This document shows, piece by piece, positions 1 to 6,161 of a stretch of DNA of 7,067 nt. The notes under the pieces are model-generated. The model was given only the letters and a program-made list of their open reading frames with translations. It was not told the origin of the DNA and searched no databases. The translations under genes and the position numbers were made by a program. Location: contig CAKOKM010000043.1 of NCBI GenBank assembly GCA_934091015.1, positions 1-7,067 on the forward strand. The letters run 5' to 3'. The DNA comes from an uncultured Bacilli bacterium. Lineage in GTDB: Bacteria > Bacillota_I > Bacilli_A > RF39 > UBA660. The first letter of the stretch is position 1. Every line of letters begins with the position of its first letter.

Positions 1-93
1 ATTCAAATCACTCTTATTAATTGAATAACTTTTAACTTTTCTATTTATTTCATTATTTATTAATTCATTTTTAATTTTATTATAATAGTTCAT
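1..93 (-). CDS. DUF1016/YhcG-like PDDEXK nuclease, N-terminal fragment cut by window edge
   Basis: Only the first 31 codons are visible; the gene continues to the left of the window. The start is an ATG at 91-93 preceded by a good Shine-Dalgarno (AAAGGAG, 98-104) that lies in the 11-bp gap behind comEC, so it is probably co-transcribed and perhaps coupled with comEC. The visible peptide begins MNYYNKIKNELI and continues with a KVKSYSINKSDL segment. This resembles the start of the DUF1016 N-terminal domain as I remember it from Bacillota proteins of the YhcG family, which carry a C-terminal PD-(D/E)XK nuclease-like domain. The catalytic part is outside the window, so neither activity nor completeness can be judged. 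The call rests on a short N-terminal match and could be wrong; existence of the gene is better supported than its family. Confidence 0.6.
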   Translation of the reverse strand, partial: MNYYNKIKNELINNEINRKVKSYSINKSDLN

Positions 94-97
94 ATTA

Positions 98-104
98 CTC
101 CTTT
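98..104 (-). promoter_or_regulatory. Ribosome binding site of the DUF1016-like gene
   Basis: On the minus strand AAAGGAG ends 4 nt before the ATG at 93. It fills the 11-bp gap after the comEC stop. It is the main evidence that a gene really starts here, since only 31 codons are in view. Confidence 0.75.
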
Positions 105-2105
105 CTATGGACTACAAGTCTCAATTTTCAATTTATAATTTTTAATTTTAAACCTAATACTTCCATTCTCATCTGTTCTATATATTTTTGAATGATCTAG
201 ATTATTTAATACTTCCTTATTTGGATGACCATACCTATTATTCTTTCCAACACTAATAATAGAGTATTTTGGTTTTATCTTATTAATAAAACTTTTACTA
301 CTACTTGTTTTACTTCCATGGTGTCCAATTTTTAATATATCAATACTAGTTATATTATATTTATTTAATATGTCTTTCTCTTTTTCAACTCCAGCGTCTC
401 CCATAAACATAAACTTATAACTATCAAGTTCAGTATAAATAACATTTGAATTATCATTTTCATTATCATATTCTTTTGTTTGTAAAAAATATAGTTTGTT
501 ATTATCTATATTTAATTCTTTAATGCATGAGTGATATTTTATTTTCTTTTTATCTAATACTTTGTTTAATTCTTTTTCTAATTCATTAAACTCTCCACAA
601 TTAAATACTACATTTTTCACTTTATAATTATTTATTAAATAAATACTATCTCCCATATGATCAAAGTCTCCATGAGTTAGAATTAGATAATCTATATGAG
701 AATAACCTAGTGACTTCAAAAGTTTAATACTTCCTGAACTAACAAAATAATTACTTATGCCGCCAGTGTCAATCATTACTACCTCATCATTATATATGAC
801 TAAAGATGAATCACCTTGACCAACATCAAGATAATAAACGTAATTATTATGATCTATAAATGGTTTTAATTTAAATGATAGAAGATATAAAAAAGCTATT
901 AAAATACATTTCTTATTGTTAGATTCAATGTATAAATAAATAAAAATATAATAAATTAAATAAAAGATAATATTAACTTTAGGTACAATTACATTTAAAG
1001 AAAATAGGCTACTTATATTATTAATAAACTCTAATAAATTTATTGCTAAATTGTAAACAGGCTCTAAAAACTTTAAAATAAATGTTAATAAGCTTAAAGG
1101 ATAAATAATAAATGTGATTAATGGGACATTTATTAAATTATTTAAAATAGATAATAAGTTTAATTCATAATTATTGTAAAGTGTTATTGGTAAACTAAAT
1201 AAAAGGGCTATAAATGAAGTTATAAATAGATTGTAAAAATAATTCTTTTTATAATATTTAGAGCTTACTATTAAGCCAAATGTAACTAAGCCTGAGTACT
1301 GGAAACCTATATCAAAAATAATTAAGGGATTATAAATCATTATTATAGATAACGTTAATAATAGGGCGTTTTTAGTACTTATATTTAAATCTAGTTTCTT
1401 ATTTAATTTAAGGATAATAAAAAAGATTATTGTTCTTAAGATACTTGCTGAAAAGTTAGTTAAGGTTACATAAAATAATAGAAATATAATAACTATTAGT
1501 TGTTTATGTTTGAATTTATTTACTAATTTATAAATTATTAATGAAAGCATACTAATATGCATACCACTTAAGGCAAATAGATGACTTATCCCATTATTTT
1601 GATAGGTTTCATAAAATTCTAAATCAGTTTTATCACCAATTATAAAGGCATTTAAATAACCTTTATTTTTATAATTATTTGTTTTATTTAAAATATATTT
1701 TTTAATTTCATATATAATATTTTGATTCTTTTTTAATATTTTTAATTCTTTTGCGTACATTATATAAAATATATGATTGTTATATAAATATTTTTGATAG
1801 TCAAAATTGTTAGGAATAGTTGCTTTCTTAGGATAAGTATATTCTCCACTTACTACTACTTTATCACCTAATTCAAGATTATCAATATTATTTATATAGA
1901 CTATTAATTTTTCTTTACCTTTGATAGTTAATTTAAAGAAGTTTTCTTTTTTAATTATGGTAATTACTATACCAGTAAAATCTTCATTTACATTAATCTT
2001 ACTAGTATAGCCTATCTTTACTTTAATACCAACGTACAAAATGGTTGCTATTAATAGACAATAATATATTTTATTAGACTGTAATAGTATCTTTAATCTT
2101 GTCAT
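105..2105 (-). CDS. comEC: ComEC/Rec2-family DNA-uptake channel protein
   Basis: Polytopic membrane protein that in competent bacteria carries single-stranded DNA across the cytoplasmic membrane. Layout of the 666 residues: two N-terminal membrane segments (about 13-32), a soluble OB-like region (about 40-125) ending in the family motif NNFDYQKYL (99-107), and a multi-helix Competence domain (about 150-415) starting with ISHLFALSGMHIS (173-185). A C-terminal metallo-beta-lactamase-like domain (about 422-660) has LDVGQGDS (426-433), HGDFDH (478-483), MGDAG (568-572), GHHGS (594-598) and GHP (626-628). The metal-ligand set looks complete, so this domain may be an active nuclease, as proposed for the family. 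It is somewhat shorter than Bacillus ComEC (about 776). The ATG at 2105 is fixed by an in-frame TAA five codons upstream (2118-2120). It lies inside comEA (32-nt overlap) with no clear Shine-Dalgarno, suggesting translational coupling. Stop is TAG. Confidence 0.96.
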   Translation of the reverse strand: MTRLKILLQSNKIYYCLLIATILYVGIKVKIGYTSKINVNEDFTGIVITIIKKENFFKLTIKGKEKLIVYINNIDNLELGDKVVVSGEYTYPKKATIPNNFDYQKYLYNNHIFYIMYAKELKILKKNQNIIYEIKKYILNKTNNYKNKGYLNAFIIGDKTDLEFYETYQNNGISHLFALSGMHISMLSLIIYKLVNKFKHKQLIVIIFLLFYVTLTNFSASILRTIIFFIILKLNKKLDLNISTKNALLLTLSIIMIYNPLIIFDIGFQYSGLVTFGLIVSSKYYKKNYFYNLFITSFIALLFSLPITLYNNYELNLLSILNNLINVPLITFIIYPLSLLTFILKFLEPVYNLAINLLEFINNISSLFSLNVIVPKVNIIFYLIYYIFIYLYIESNNKKCILIAFLYLLSFKLKPFIDHNNYVYYLDVGQGDSSLVIYNDEVVMIDTGGISNYFVSSGSIKLLKSLGYSHIDYLILTHGDFDHMGDSIYLINNYKVKNVVFNCGEFNELEKELNKVLDKKKIKYHSCIKELNIDNNKLYFLQTKEYDNENDNSNVIYTELDSYKFMFMGDAGVEKEKDILNKYNITSIDILKIGHHGSKTSSSKSFINKIKPKYSIISVGKNNRYGHPNKEVLNNLDHSKIYRTDENGSIRFKIKNYKLKIETCSP

Positions 2106-2745
2106 AGATTGTCTTACTTATACCACTTACGTTAATAATATCTTCAGTAGTTTTAAAATTACCATTTTTAGTACGATATTCAATTATAGCATCTGCTTTA
2201 CTTGAACCAATACCACTTATAGTCATAAGTTTTTCTTTGTTATCAGTATTGATATTGATTTTAGTTGTTTCATTATTCGTTGATTCATTAGTATTGTTTT
2301 TATCAACACAATTATTAACTTCAATAGTTTCACATTTGCACTCGGCAACATTATTTACTTGCTCAAAAGCTTTTGTAGTTGTTAATTCATTTTTACTAAA
2401 CACATAAATAACCATTTCATTAGTTAACTTTTTGCTAAGATTTAAGTTATTTGTAGTGGCATTTTTAGTTAAACCACCAGCTTTATTAATAGCGTCAATA
2501 ATTTTATCTCCTAGAGTAAATTCATATACACCTGGTTTTTTAACACTACCTTTAATATCAAAATATAATTTAACTTCTTCTTGTTTTGCTATTTCTTTAG
2601 TTGTTATTTCATTATTAGCAACAAAATTATCATCTATTTTTGTTTCTTCATTGTTTAATTTAAAAAAAGCAATAGTTGATGCCGCCAAAAATAGCAAACA
2701 GAACACTAATATTAAATATTTTTTATAACATGATATTTTTTCCAT
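2074..2745 (-). CDS. comEA: ComEA-type competence DNA receptor (SLBB plus helix-hairpin-helix)
   Basis: Membrane-anchored DNA-binding protein that receives incoming DNA outside the membrane and hands it to ComEC. Of 223 residues, about 10-30 form an N-terminal membrane anchor. An SLBB domain follows (about 58-115, with YFDIKGSVKKPGVYEF and AGGLTKNA). A hydrophilic Asn/Thr/Glu-rich linker (about 120-162) holds three cysteines (136, 138, 146). The C-terminal ComEA helix-hairpin-helix domain (163-223) begins ININTDNKEKL and carries two hairpin motifs, SGIGSSKA (177-184) and SGIS (207-210). The length and domain order are typical of Gram-positive ComEA. The start ATG has a near-perfect Shine-Dalgarno, one of the strongest in the window. 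comEB, found between comEA and comEC in Bacillus, is absent. The gene follows spoIVFB after 53 bp and overlaps comEC by 32 nt. Stop is TAA. Confidence 0.95.
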   Translation of the reverse strand: MEKISCYKKYLILVFCLLFLAASTIAFFKLNNEETKIDDNFVANNEITTKEIAKQEEVKLYFDIKGSVKKPGVYEFTLGDKIIDAINKAGGLTKNATTNNLNLSKKLTNEMVIYVFSKNELTTTKAFEQVNNVAECKCETIEVNNCVDKNNTNESTNNETTKININTDNKEKLMTISGIGSSKADAIIEYRTKNGNFKTTEDIINVSGISKTIYDKIKDTITV

Positions 2746-2749
2746 AATT

Positions 2750-2759
2750 ACCTCCTTCT
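2750..2759 (-). promoter_or_regulatory. Strong ribosome binding site of comEA
   Basis: The minus strand reads AGAAGGAGGT, 4 nt before the comEA ATG. This is close to the full anti-Shine-Dalgarno complement and contrasts with the weak or missing sites in front of spoIVFB and comEC. Confidence 0.85.
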
Positions 2760-2775
2760 ACTTATATATATAGAC

Positions 2776-2800
2776 AAAAAAAGTTCATTTTACTTTTTTT
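2776..2800 (-). terminator. Possible weak terminator or attenuator between spoIVFB and comEA
   Basis: On the minus strand AAAAAAAGT (2800-2792) can pair with ACTTTTTTT (2784-2776) around a 7-nt loop, giving a 9-bp stem that ends in a T run and overlaps the spoIVFB stop codon. The stem has only one G-C pair, so it is much weaker than the terminator after yqeY. It could cause partial termination and lower comEA-comEC expression, or be a chance effect of AT-rich sequence. Confidence 0.3.
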
Positions 2801-3527
2801 ATTTGAAAAGTTTTTCTAAAACTTTAATTTCATTCACATTATTTATAAAATTTATTTTGTTTTTTTGAATTTGATTGATAGATTTAATATATTTTACTTT
2901 TTTAAAATCAGGTTTATATAAGTATCTTTCTAATAAAAATTTGTTATATATAATATTGATATTTAATAATTCTTCATAAGTTTTAAAAAGACTTATAAAC
3001 AATATATTTATTAAATCTAAAGATAATTTTAAGTAGAATGTTAAAATGATTATGCTAACAATACTGATTATACATTTTAAATATATAACTATTTTAAAAG
3101 GGATAAAGCTTTCTAGCAATGCTTCTAATATTTTAGATCCATCTAAGGGTATAATTGGTAAAAGATTAAATATAATTATAAATTTGTTATATTTATTAAA
3201 TATATCTAATGAAATTGTATTTATTAAATTATATTTAAATAATAAATTTACAATAAAAAATAATATAAATTGAAATATTACTCCAGAAATAGCTATTAAA
3301 AATTTAATTATAGTTTTTTCATTATATTTTATGTTACTTTCAATTAAACTTCCAAATGGTAAAATGATAAGTTTAGATACATTTATTTTAAATATTTTCA
3401 TAGTTATTAAGTGACCTAAATCATGAATAAGAATAATAGATGCTATTATAAAGAAATAGTTAAAACGACCACATAAAAATAATATTAAGGCTAAAACGAT
3501 TGTTAAGGGATGAATATCTATTTTCAT
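2799..3527 (-). CDS. spoIVFB: SpoIVFB-like intramembrane zinc metalloprotease (M50/site-2 protease) with HDxxH motif
   Basis: Polytopic M50 protease; in Bacillus SpoIVFB cuts pro-sigma-K in the mother cell during sporulation. The 242 residues contain several hydrophobic helices. The first metal motif, HDLGH (35-39), has Asp where the catalytic Glu of HExxH is expected. The second motif, NLLPIIPLDG (121-130), supplies the conserved Asn121 and zinc-ligand Asp129. A segment FLLERYL (197-203) follows the membrane part and resembles the family. After it there is only a basic tail of about 40 residues, so the C-terminal CBS domain of Bacillus SpoIVFB (288 aa) is missing. The start ATG follows an in-frame TGA five codons upstream and has no visible Shine-Dalgarno. 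The gene sits 39 bp after the spoIVFA-like gene, the same pairing as in Bacillus. The family is firm; the sporulation role and activity are inferred. Confidence 0.88.
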   Translation of the reverse strand: MKIDIHPLTIVLALILFLCGRFNYFFIIASIILIHDLGHLITMKIFKINVSKLIILPFGSLIESNIKYNEKTIIKFLIAISGVIFQFILFFIVNLLFKYNLINTISLDIFNKYNKFIIIFNLLPIIPLDGSKILEALLESFIPFKIVIYLKCIISIVSIIILTFYLKLSLDLINILFISLFKTYEELLNINIIYNKFLLERYLYKPDFKKVKYIKSINQIQKNKINFINNVNEIKVLEKLFK

Positions 3528-3566
3528 ATAATAATTTATTCAAAACAAAAAGATAATATTTCTAAA

Positions 3567-4094
3567 TTATAAATAATCATTATAATCTAAAATTTTATTA
3601 TCTTTCATAAATAACACATATAGTTTATTGTCTTTGGCTTGGCCAATTATATTTTTAGTTTCAACGTAATCATAGAGCTTTACACCTAAATTAGTTATGT
3701 TCCCATACCAATAGTCAATCCCATCCATTCCTTGAATAATTACTGTATTTCCGTAGTCTTCTTTTTCACCTATAAAAACTACGATACCACTTTTAAATGG
3801 ATAAACATTATTAATATCATTTAACACTGCACCATCTTTATAGGCATTAAATGAGGCATACTTTATTTCTTTATTTACTGCTGTAACATTTTCATCAACA
3901 ATTAATGTTTTGCCAAAAATTTTATTAATAGCAGTACTTAATTTGCTAAATTTCAAGTTTTTATCGTAAACATTGTTTTTGTAAAATAATAAAAATTTAT
4001 CACTTCGATTAATAAGAATACCAACTACCAAAAACAATAATATACTTAATAAAACTCTAATAAAAAGTGATTTTACATATTTTTTCTTATTCAT
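3567..4094 (-). CDS. spoIVFA: SpoIVFA-like membrane protein with degenerate LytM/M23 domain
   Basis: In Bacillus, SpoIVFA anchors and regulates the SpoIVFB protease in the outer forespore membrane. Here 175 residues give a basic N-terminus, one membrane segment (about 10-29), a linker, and a C-terminal LytM-like fold (about 85-175). The latter holds SGIVVFIGEKEDYGNTVIIQ (102-121), YWYGNITNLGVKLYDYV (128-144) and a final strand LYVLFM (158-163). The WYGN-LxVxLYDxV signature matches SpoIVFA as I know it. The zinc ligands of active M23 endopeptidases are absent: the usual HxH near the end is YVLF. It is therefore a non-catalytic domain, as in SpoIVFA, and shorter than Bacillus SpoIVFA. The gene starts 1 nt after mreD and is followed by the SpoIVFB-like gene. 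Trp129 is the only tryptophan I found in the window. A generic M23-family protein is the alternative name. Confidence 0.8.
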   Translation of the reverse strand: MNKKKYVKSLFIRVLLSILLFLVVGILINRSDKFLLFYKNNVYDKNLKFSKLSTAINKIFGKTLIVDENVTAVNKEIKYASFNAYKDGAVLNDINNVYPFKSGIVVFIGEKEDYGNTVIIQGMDGIDYWYGNITNLGVKLYDYVETKNIIGQAKDNKLYVLFMKDNKILDYNDYL

Positions 4095-4095
4095 T

Positions 4096-4470
4096 TTATT
4101 CCACTTTCTTATTTAATATTTTTAATCCTATATAATAATATATTAAATTGTATGGCAAATTATTTATTAAATATTTAATTATATATAAATTAAATTTATT
4201 AAAGATACTATATAAAATAATTGAAAATATAAAGTAATATATTATCAAAAATATATATTGGTTTATAAAATTATTATTTAAATATTTAAATACATTTTTA
4301 TTAAATAAATATAATAGTGTCATTATAATTGTAACAAAGGGGATTCCATTTATTATTAAATCGATAATTAGAATATAGTATAATGTTTTATCATTTAAAC
4401 AAAAAAGAAATAGTATAATAGATAATAAATAAATATTAAAACAATTAAGAGATAAAAAATCTATTATCAT
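4096..4470 (-). CDS. mreD: MreD-like rod-shape membrane protein
   Basis: Small very hydrophobic protein of 124 residues with about four to five membrane segments (about 10-30, 31-55, 68-92 and 98-117) and no soluble domain. Sequence alone is not diagnostic. The call leans on its position directly after mreC (2-bp gap) and before the spoIVFA/spoIVFB pair, the place of mreD in the Bacillus cluster, plus the size and all-helix character of the family. MreD works with MreC and MreB in the elongasome that directs lateral wall synthesis. It is shorter than the usual 160-170 residues, so a helix may have been lost. The ATG at 4470 has a weak AGAAG about 10 nt upstream, and the stop is TAA. Confidence 0.72.
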   Translation of the reverse strand: MIIDFLSLNCFNIYLLSIILFLFCLNDKTLYYILIIDLIINGIPFVTIIMTLLYLFNKNVFKYLNNNFINQYIFLIIYYFIFSIILYSIFNKFNLYIIKYLINNLPYNLIYYYIGLKILNKKVE

Positions 4471-4472
4471 AA

Positions 4473-5084
4473 TTAAATACTTCTAATTAAAACATAATTA
4501 ATATTACTTAAATCAATAGTTTTAATAGTTAATTTTTTATTTAAATTATTATTATCTATTTTAATAACTTTACCAATATAAGAATTATTAACACTATAAA
4601 CCTTGTCATTTATATTCACGTTTTCTACTTCACTAACAATTAAATTATTATCTATATCACTACCAATTATTTTGCCATATTCGTTATTTATTTTAACTGG
4701 AACTCTAGAATTGTAAATATATTTTATTTCTGAATACTTATCACTAATTTTGGATATAAAACCAATTAAACCATCATTATTTAATACTTCATCATTAATA
4801 TTATAATTCGTGCCGTTAATAATTAATTTATCAAAACTATAATTATTTTTATAAACATTTGATATATAGTAATCTTCATTTATGTTAATATTATTTTTAA
4901 AATCTAGTAAGCTATTATATTCATTTTTTAATCTATTTATCTCGCTGTTTAAATAATTTATTTCTATATTATTATCTTTTATAAAAAAAGACTTTAAAGT
5001 ATTATTTATTAAATTAACTAAACTATTACGAGATATTATTACTAAAAATATTATTACTAAAAATATATATTTATTATTTTTCAT
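4473..5084 (-). CDS. mreC: Cell-shape-determining protein MreC
   Basis: Bitopic elongasome protein that links cytoplasmic and extracellular wall-synthesis factors. Using the ATG at 5084, the product has 203 residues: a membrane anchor (about 6-25), a short coiled-coil stretch (about 40-65, SEINRLKNEYNSLL) and a beta-rich MreC domain (about 72-203). The domain carries DKLIINGTNYNINDEV (85-100), NNDGLIGFISKIS (102-114), the SRVPVKI strand (126-132) and a C-terminal SNINYVLI strand (193-200). This is short against about 280-290 in Bacillus, mostly through a smaller coiled coil and no C-terminal extension. A GTG at 5096 would add four residues but lies inside the Shine-Dalgarno (AAGGTGA, 5093-5099) that is well placed for the ATG at 5084, so I prefer the ATG. 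It overlaps the end of radC by 11 nt. No mreB lies between radC and mreC. Confidence 0.88.
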   Translation of the reverse strand: MKNNKYIFLVIIFLVIISRNSLVNLINNTLKSFFIKDNNIEINYLNSEINRLKNEYNSLLDFKNNININEDYYISNVYKNNYSFDKLIINGTNYNINDEVLNNDGLIGFISKISDKYSEIKYIYNSRVPVKINNEYGKIIGSDIDNNLIVSEVENVNINDKVYSVNNSYIGKVIKIDNNNLNKKLTIKTIDLSNINYVLIRSI

Positions 5085-5757
5085 ATAATATTTCACCTTC
5101 TAGGAAACTATAATAAGATTTTCCACAAGTTATTATATGGTCTAATAATGGTATTTCAACTATATTTGATGAGGCAAGTAATTTATTAGTTAACAGTTTA
5201 TCTGCATTTGATGGCTCTGGATTACCTGATGGATGGTTATGCATTATAATTATTCCTGATGCGTGGTTAGTTATTGCATAATTAAGTATTTCTTTAATAC
5301 TTACTAAACTTGAATTATCAGTACCCTTAAACATTATTTTATAATCAATCATTTTCTTCAAATTATTAACTAGTATAACCAATAATTCTTCTTGCTTAGA
5401 TTTTACAACTAAATTAGAAAAGTATTTGTTTACTTTTTCACTATTATTAAGGGATATTTTATTTTCAATAATTAAATTGTCAACTCTTTTACCTAACTCA
5501 ATAGCTGCTATTAAATTTATAGCTTTTGCTTCACCAATACCTTTAATTGATGTCAATTCTTTTACGGTTAAATTACTTAAATCATTTAAACTTTTTATTT
5601 GGTTTAATATTTTGATACTTAGTTCTCTTACGTTTATATCTTTAGTACCTGTTCCAAGTATAATCGAAATTAGATCTTCATTAGATAAATTTTCAGCACC
5701 ATATTTTATTAATCTTTCTCTAGGTCGCTCATTCTTTGGTATTTCTTTTAACTTCAT
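5074..5757 (-). CDS. radC: RadC family protein (JAB/MPN metalloenzyme fold)
   Basis: RadC (UPF0758) proteins have an N-terminal helix-hairpin-helix and a C-terminal JAB1/MPN-like zinc domain; their true role is unsettled, and the old DNA-repair name is doubtful. The 227 residues begin MKLKEIPKNERPRERL, typical of the family, followed by the hairpin motif IKGIGEAKA (71-79). The metalloprotease-like motif HNHPSGNPEPSNAD (173-186) has both His, the Ser and the Asp in place. Length equals the family norm. The ATG overlaps the TGA of the upstream SPOR-like gene (ATGA), and a strong GGAGGAG lies in the end of that gene, so translation is probably coupled. It precedes mreC with an 11-nt overlap. The radC-mre linkage is conserved across Bacillota. 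Confidence 0.96.
   Translation of the reverse strand: MKLKEIPKNERPRERLIKYGAENLSNEDLISIILGTGTKDINVRELSIKILNQIKSLNDLSNLTVKELTSIKGIGEAKAINLIAAIELGKRVDNLIIENKISLNNSEKVNKYFSNLVVKSKQEELLVILVNNLKKMIDYKIMFKGTDNSSLVSIKEILNYAITNHASGIIIMHNHPSGNPEPSNADKLLTNKLLASSNIVEIPLLDHIITCGKSYYSFLEGEILYEK
5093..5099 (-). promoter_or_regulatory. Ribosome binding site that decides the mreC start
   Basis: The minus strand reads AAGGTGA, 8 nt before the ATG at 5084, inside the last codons of radC. The alternative start, GTG at 5096, is itself part of this site, so it is unlikely to be the initiation codon. Confidence 0.75.
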
Positions 5758-6161
5758 ATTTCTCCTCCATAACTTTCCATTATAACTTCATTTATAGCCT
5801 TAAAGGCATCATCACTAACGTTTATCATACTTTTTTCATACTTGTTTAAAGCTTTAATTAAACCATTATCATTAACAATTATTTCTTTCTTATAATAAGC
5901 TATTTTATTTTTATTAAGATAATCTTCCATTTTAGCAATAGCATCATCATTAGAAAGAATACTGTAATATAATCTATAGACGTCATCGTCTTTGATTAGT
6001 ATAGAGGAGGGATATTTTTTATTATATTCTTTTGCTAATGTAACATCTTTATAAACACCTAATTGAAAGCCAGTCATTTTAATATTTTGATAATCAAATA
6101 TTAAGTTAGCTATTAGGTATCCTAAAATTAACGCTAGTAAATAAGGTATTACTTTTTTCAT
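5754..6161 (-). CDS. Membrane-anchored SPOR-like domain protein, possible SpoIIB counterpart
   Basis: Small protein of 135 residues, first gene of the long operon. Residues about 4-23 form one N-terminal membrane anchor. Residues about 31-95 fit a SPOR-type repeat pattern: a first strand GFQLGVYKD (31-39) followed by a helix (TLAKEYNKKY), the strands SSILIKDDD and VYRLYYSIL, then a second helix NDDAIAKMEDYLNKN and the strand AYYKKEI. SPOR domains bind peptidoglycan stripped of stem peptides. A last helical stretch (100-135) has no clear assignment. In Bacillus the SPOR protein SpoIIB is encoded just before maf-radC, so position and fold agree, although SpoIIB is much longer (about 330). The start ATG has GGTGAT 5 nt upstream (6167-6172). 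The TGA stop overlaps the radC start, showing that TGA is a stop codon here. Fold assignment is by eye. Confidence 0.7.
   Translation of the reverse strand: MKKVIPYLLALILGYLIANLIFDYQNIKMTGFQLGVYKDVTLAKEYNKKYPSSILIKDDDVYRLYYSILSNDDAIAKMEDYLNKNKIAYYKKEIIVNDNGLIKALNKYEKSMINVSDDAFKAINEVIMESYGGEI

Noticed and set aside
2432..2728. 98-codon open frame on the plus strand
   Set aside because: It is antisense to comEA, has no ribosome binding site or recognisable domain, and mirrors the codons of a well-supported gene.
2760..2775. TATATATATAAG-like -10 element in front of comEA
   Set aside because: The alternating TA run fits several -10 registers, but none has a -35 element at 16-18 bp (AATGAA at 17 bp for TATAAG). 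Not strong enough to call a promoter.
3046..3273. 75-codon open frame on the plus strand
   Set aside because: Antisense to the SpoIVFB-like gene, low complexity Ile/Leu/Asn-rich, no initiation signal. Open frames arise easily opposite AT-rich membrane genes.
3567..4094. Active M23 peptidoglycan endopeptidase
   Set aside because: The LytM-like fold is recognisable, but the zinc ligands are absent (final strand is YVLF in place of HxH), as in SpoIVFA.
5426..5785. 119-codon open frame on the plus strand
   Set aside because: Lies opposite radC and the end of the SPOR-like gene, both strongly supported; no family resemblance and no ribosome binding site.
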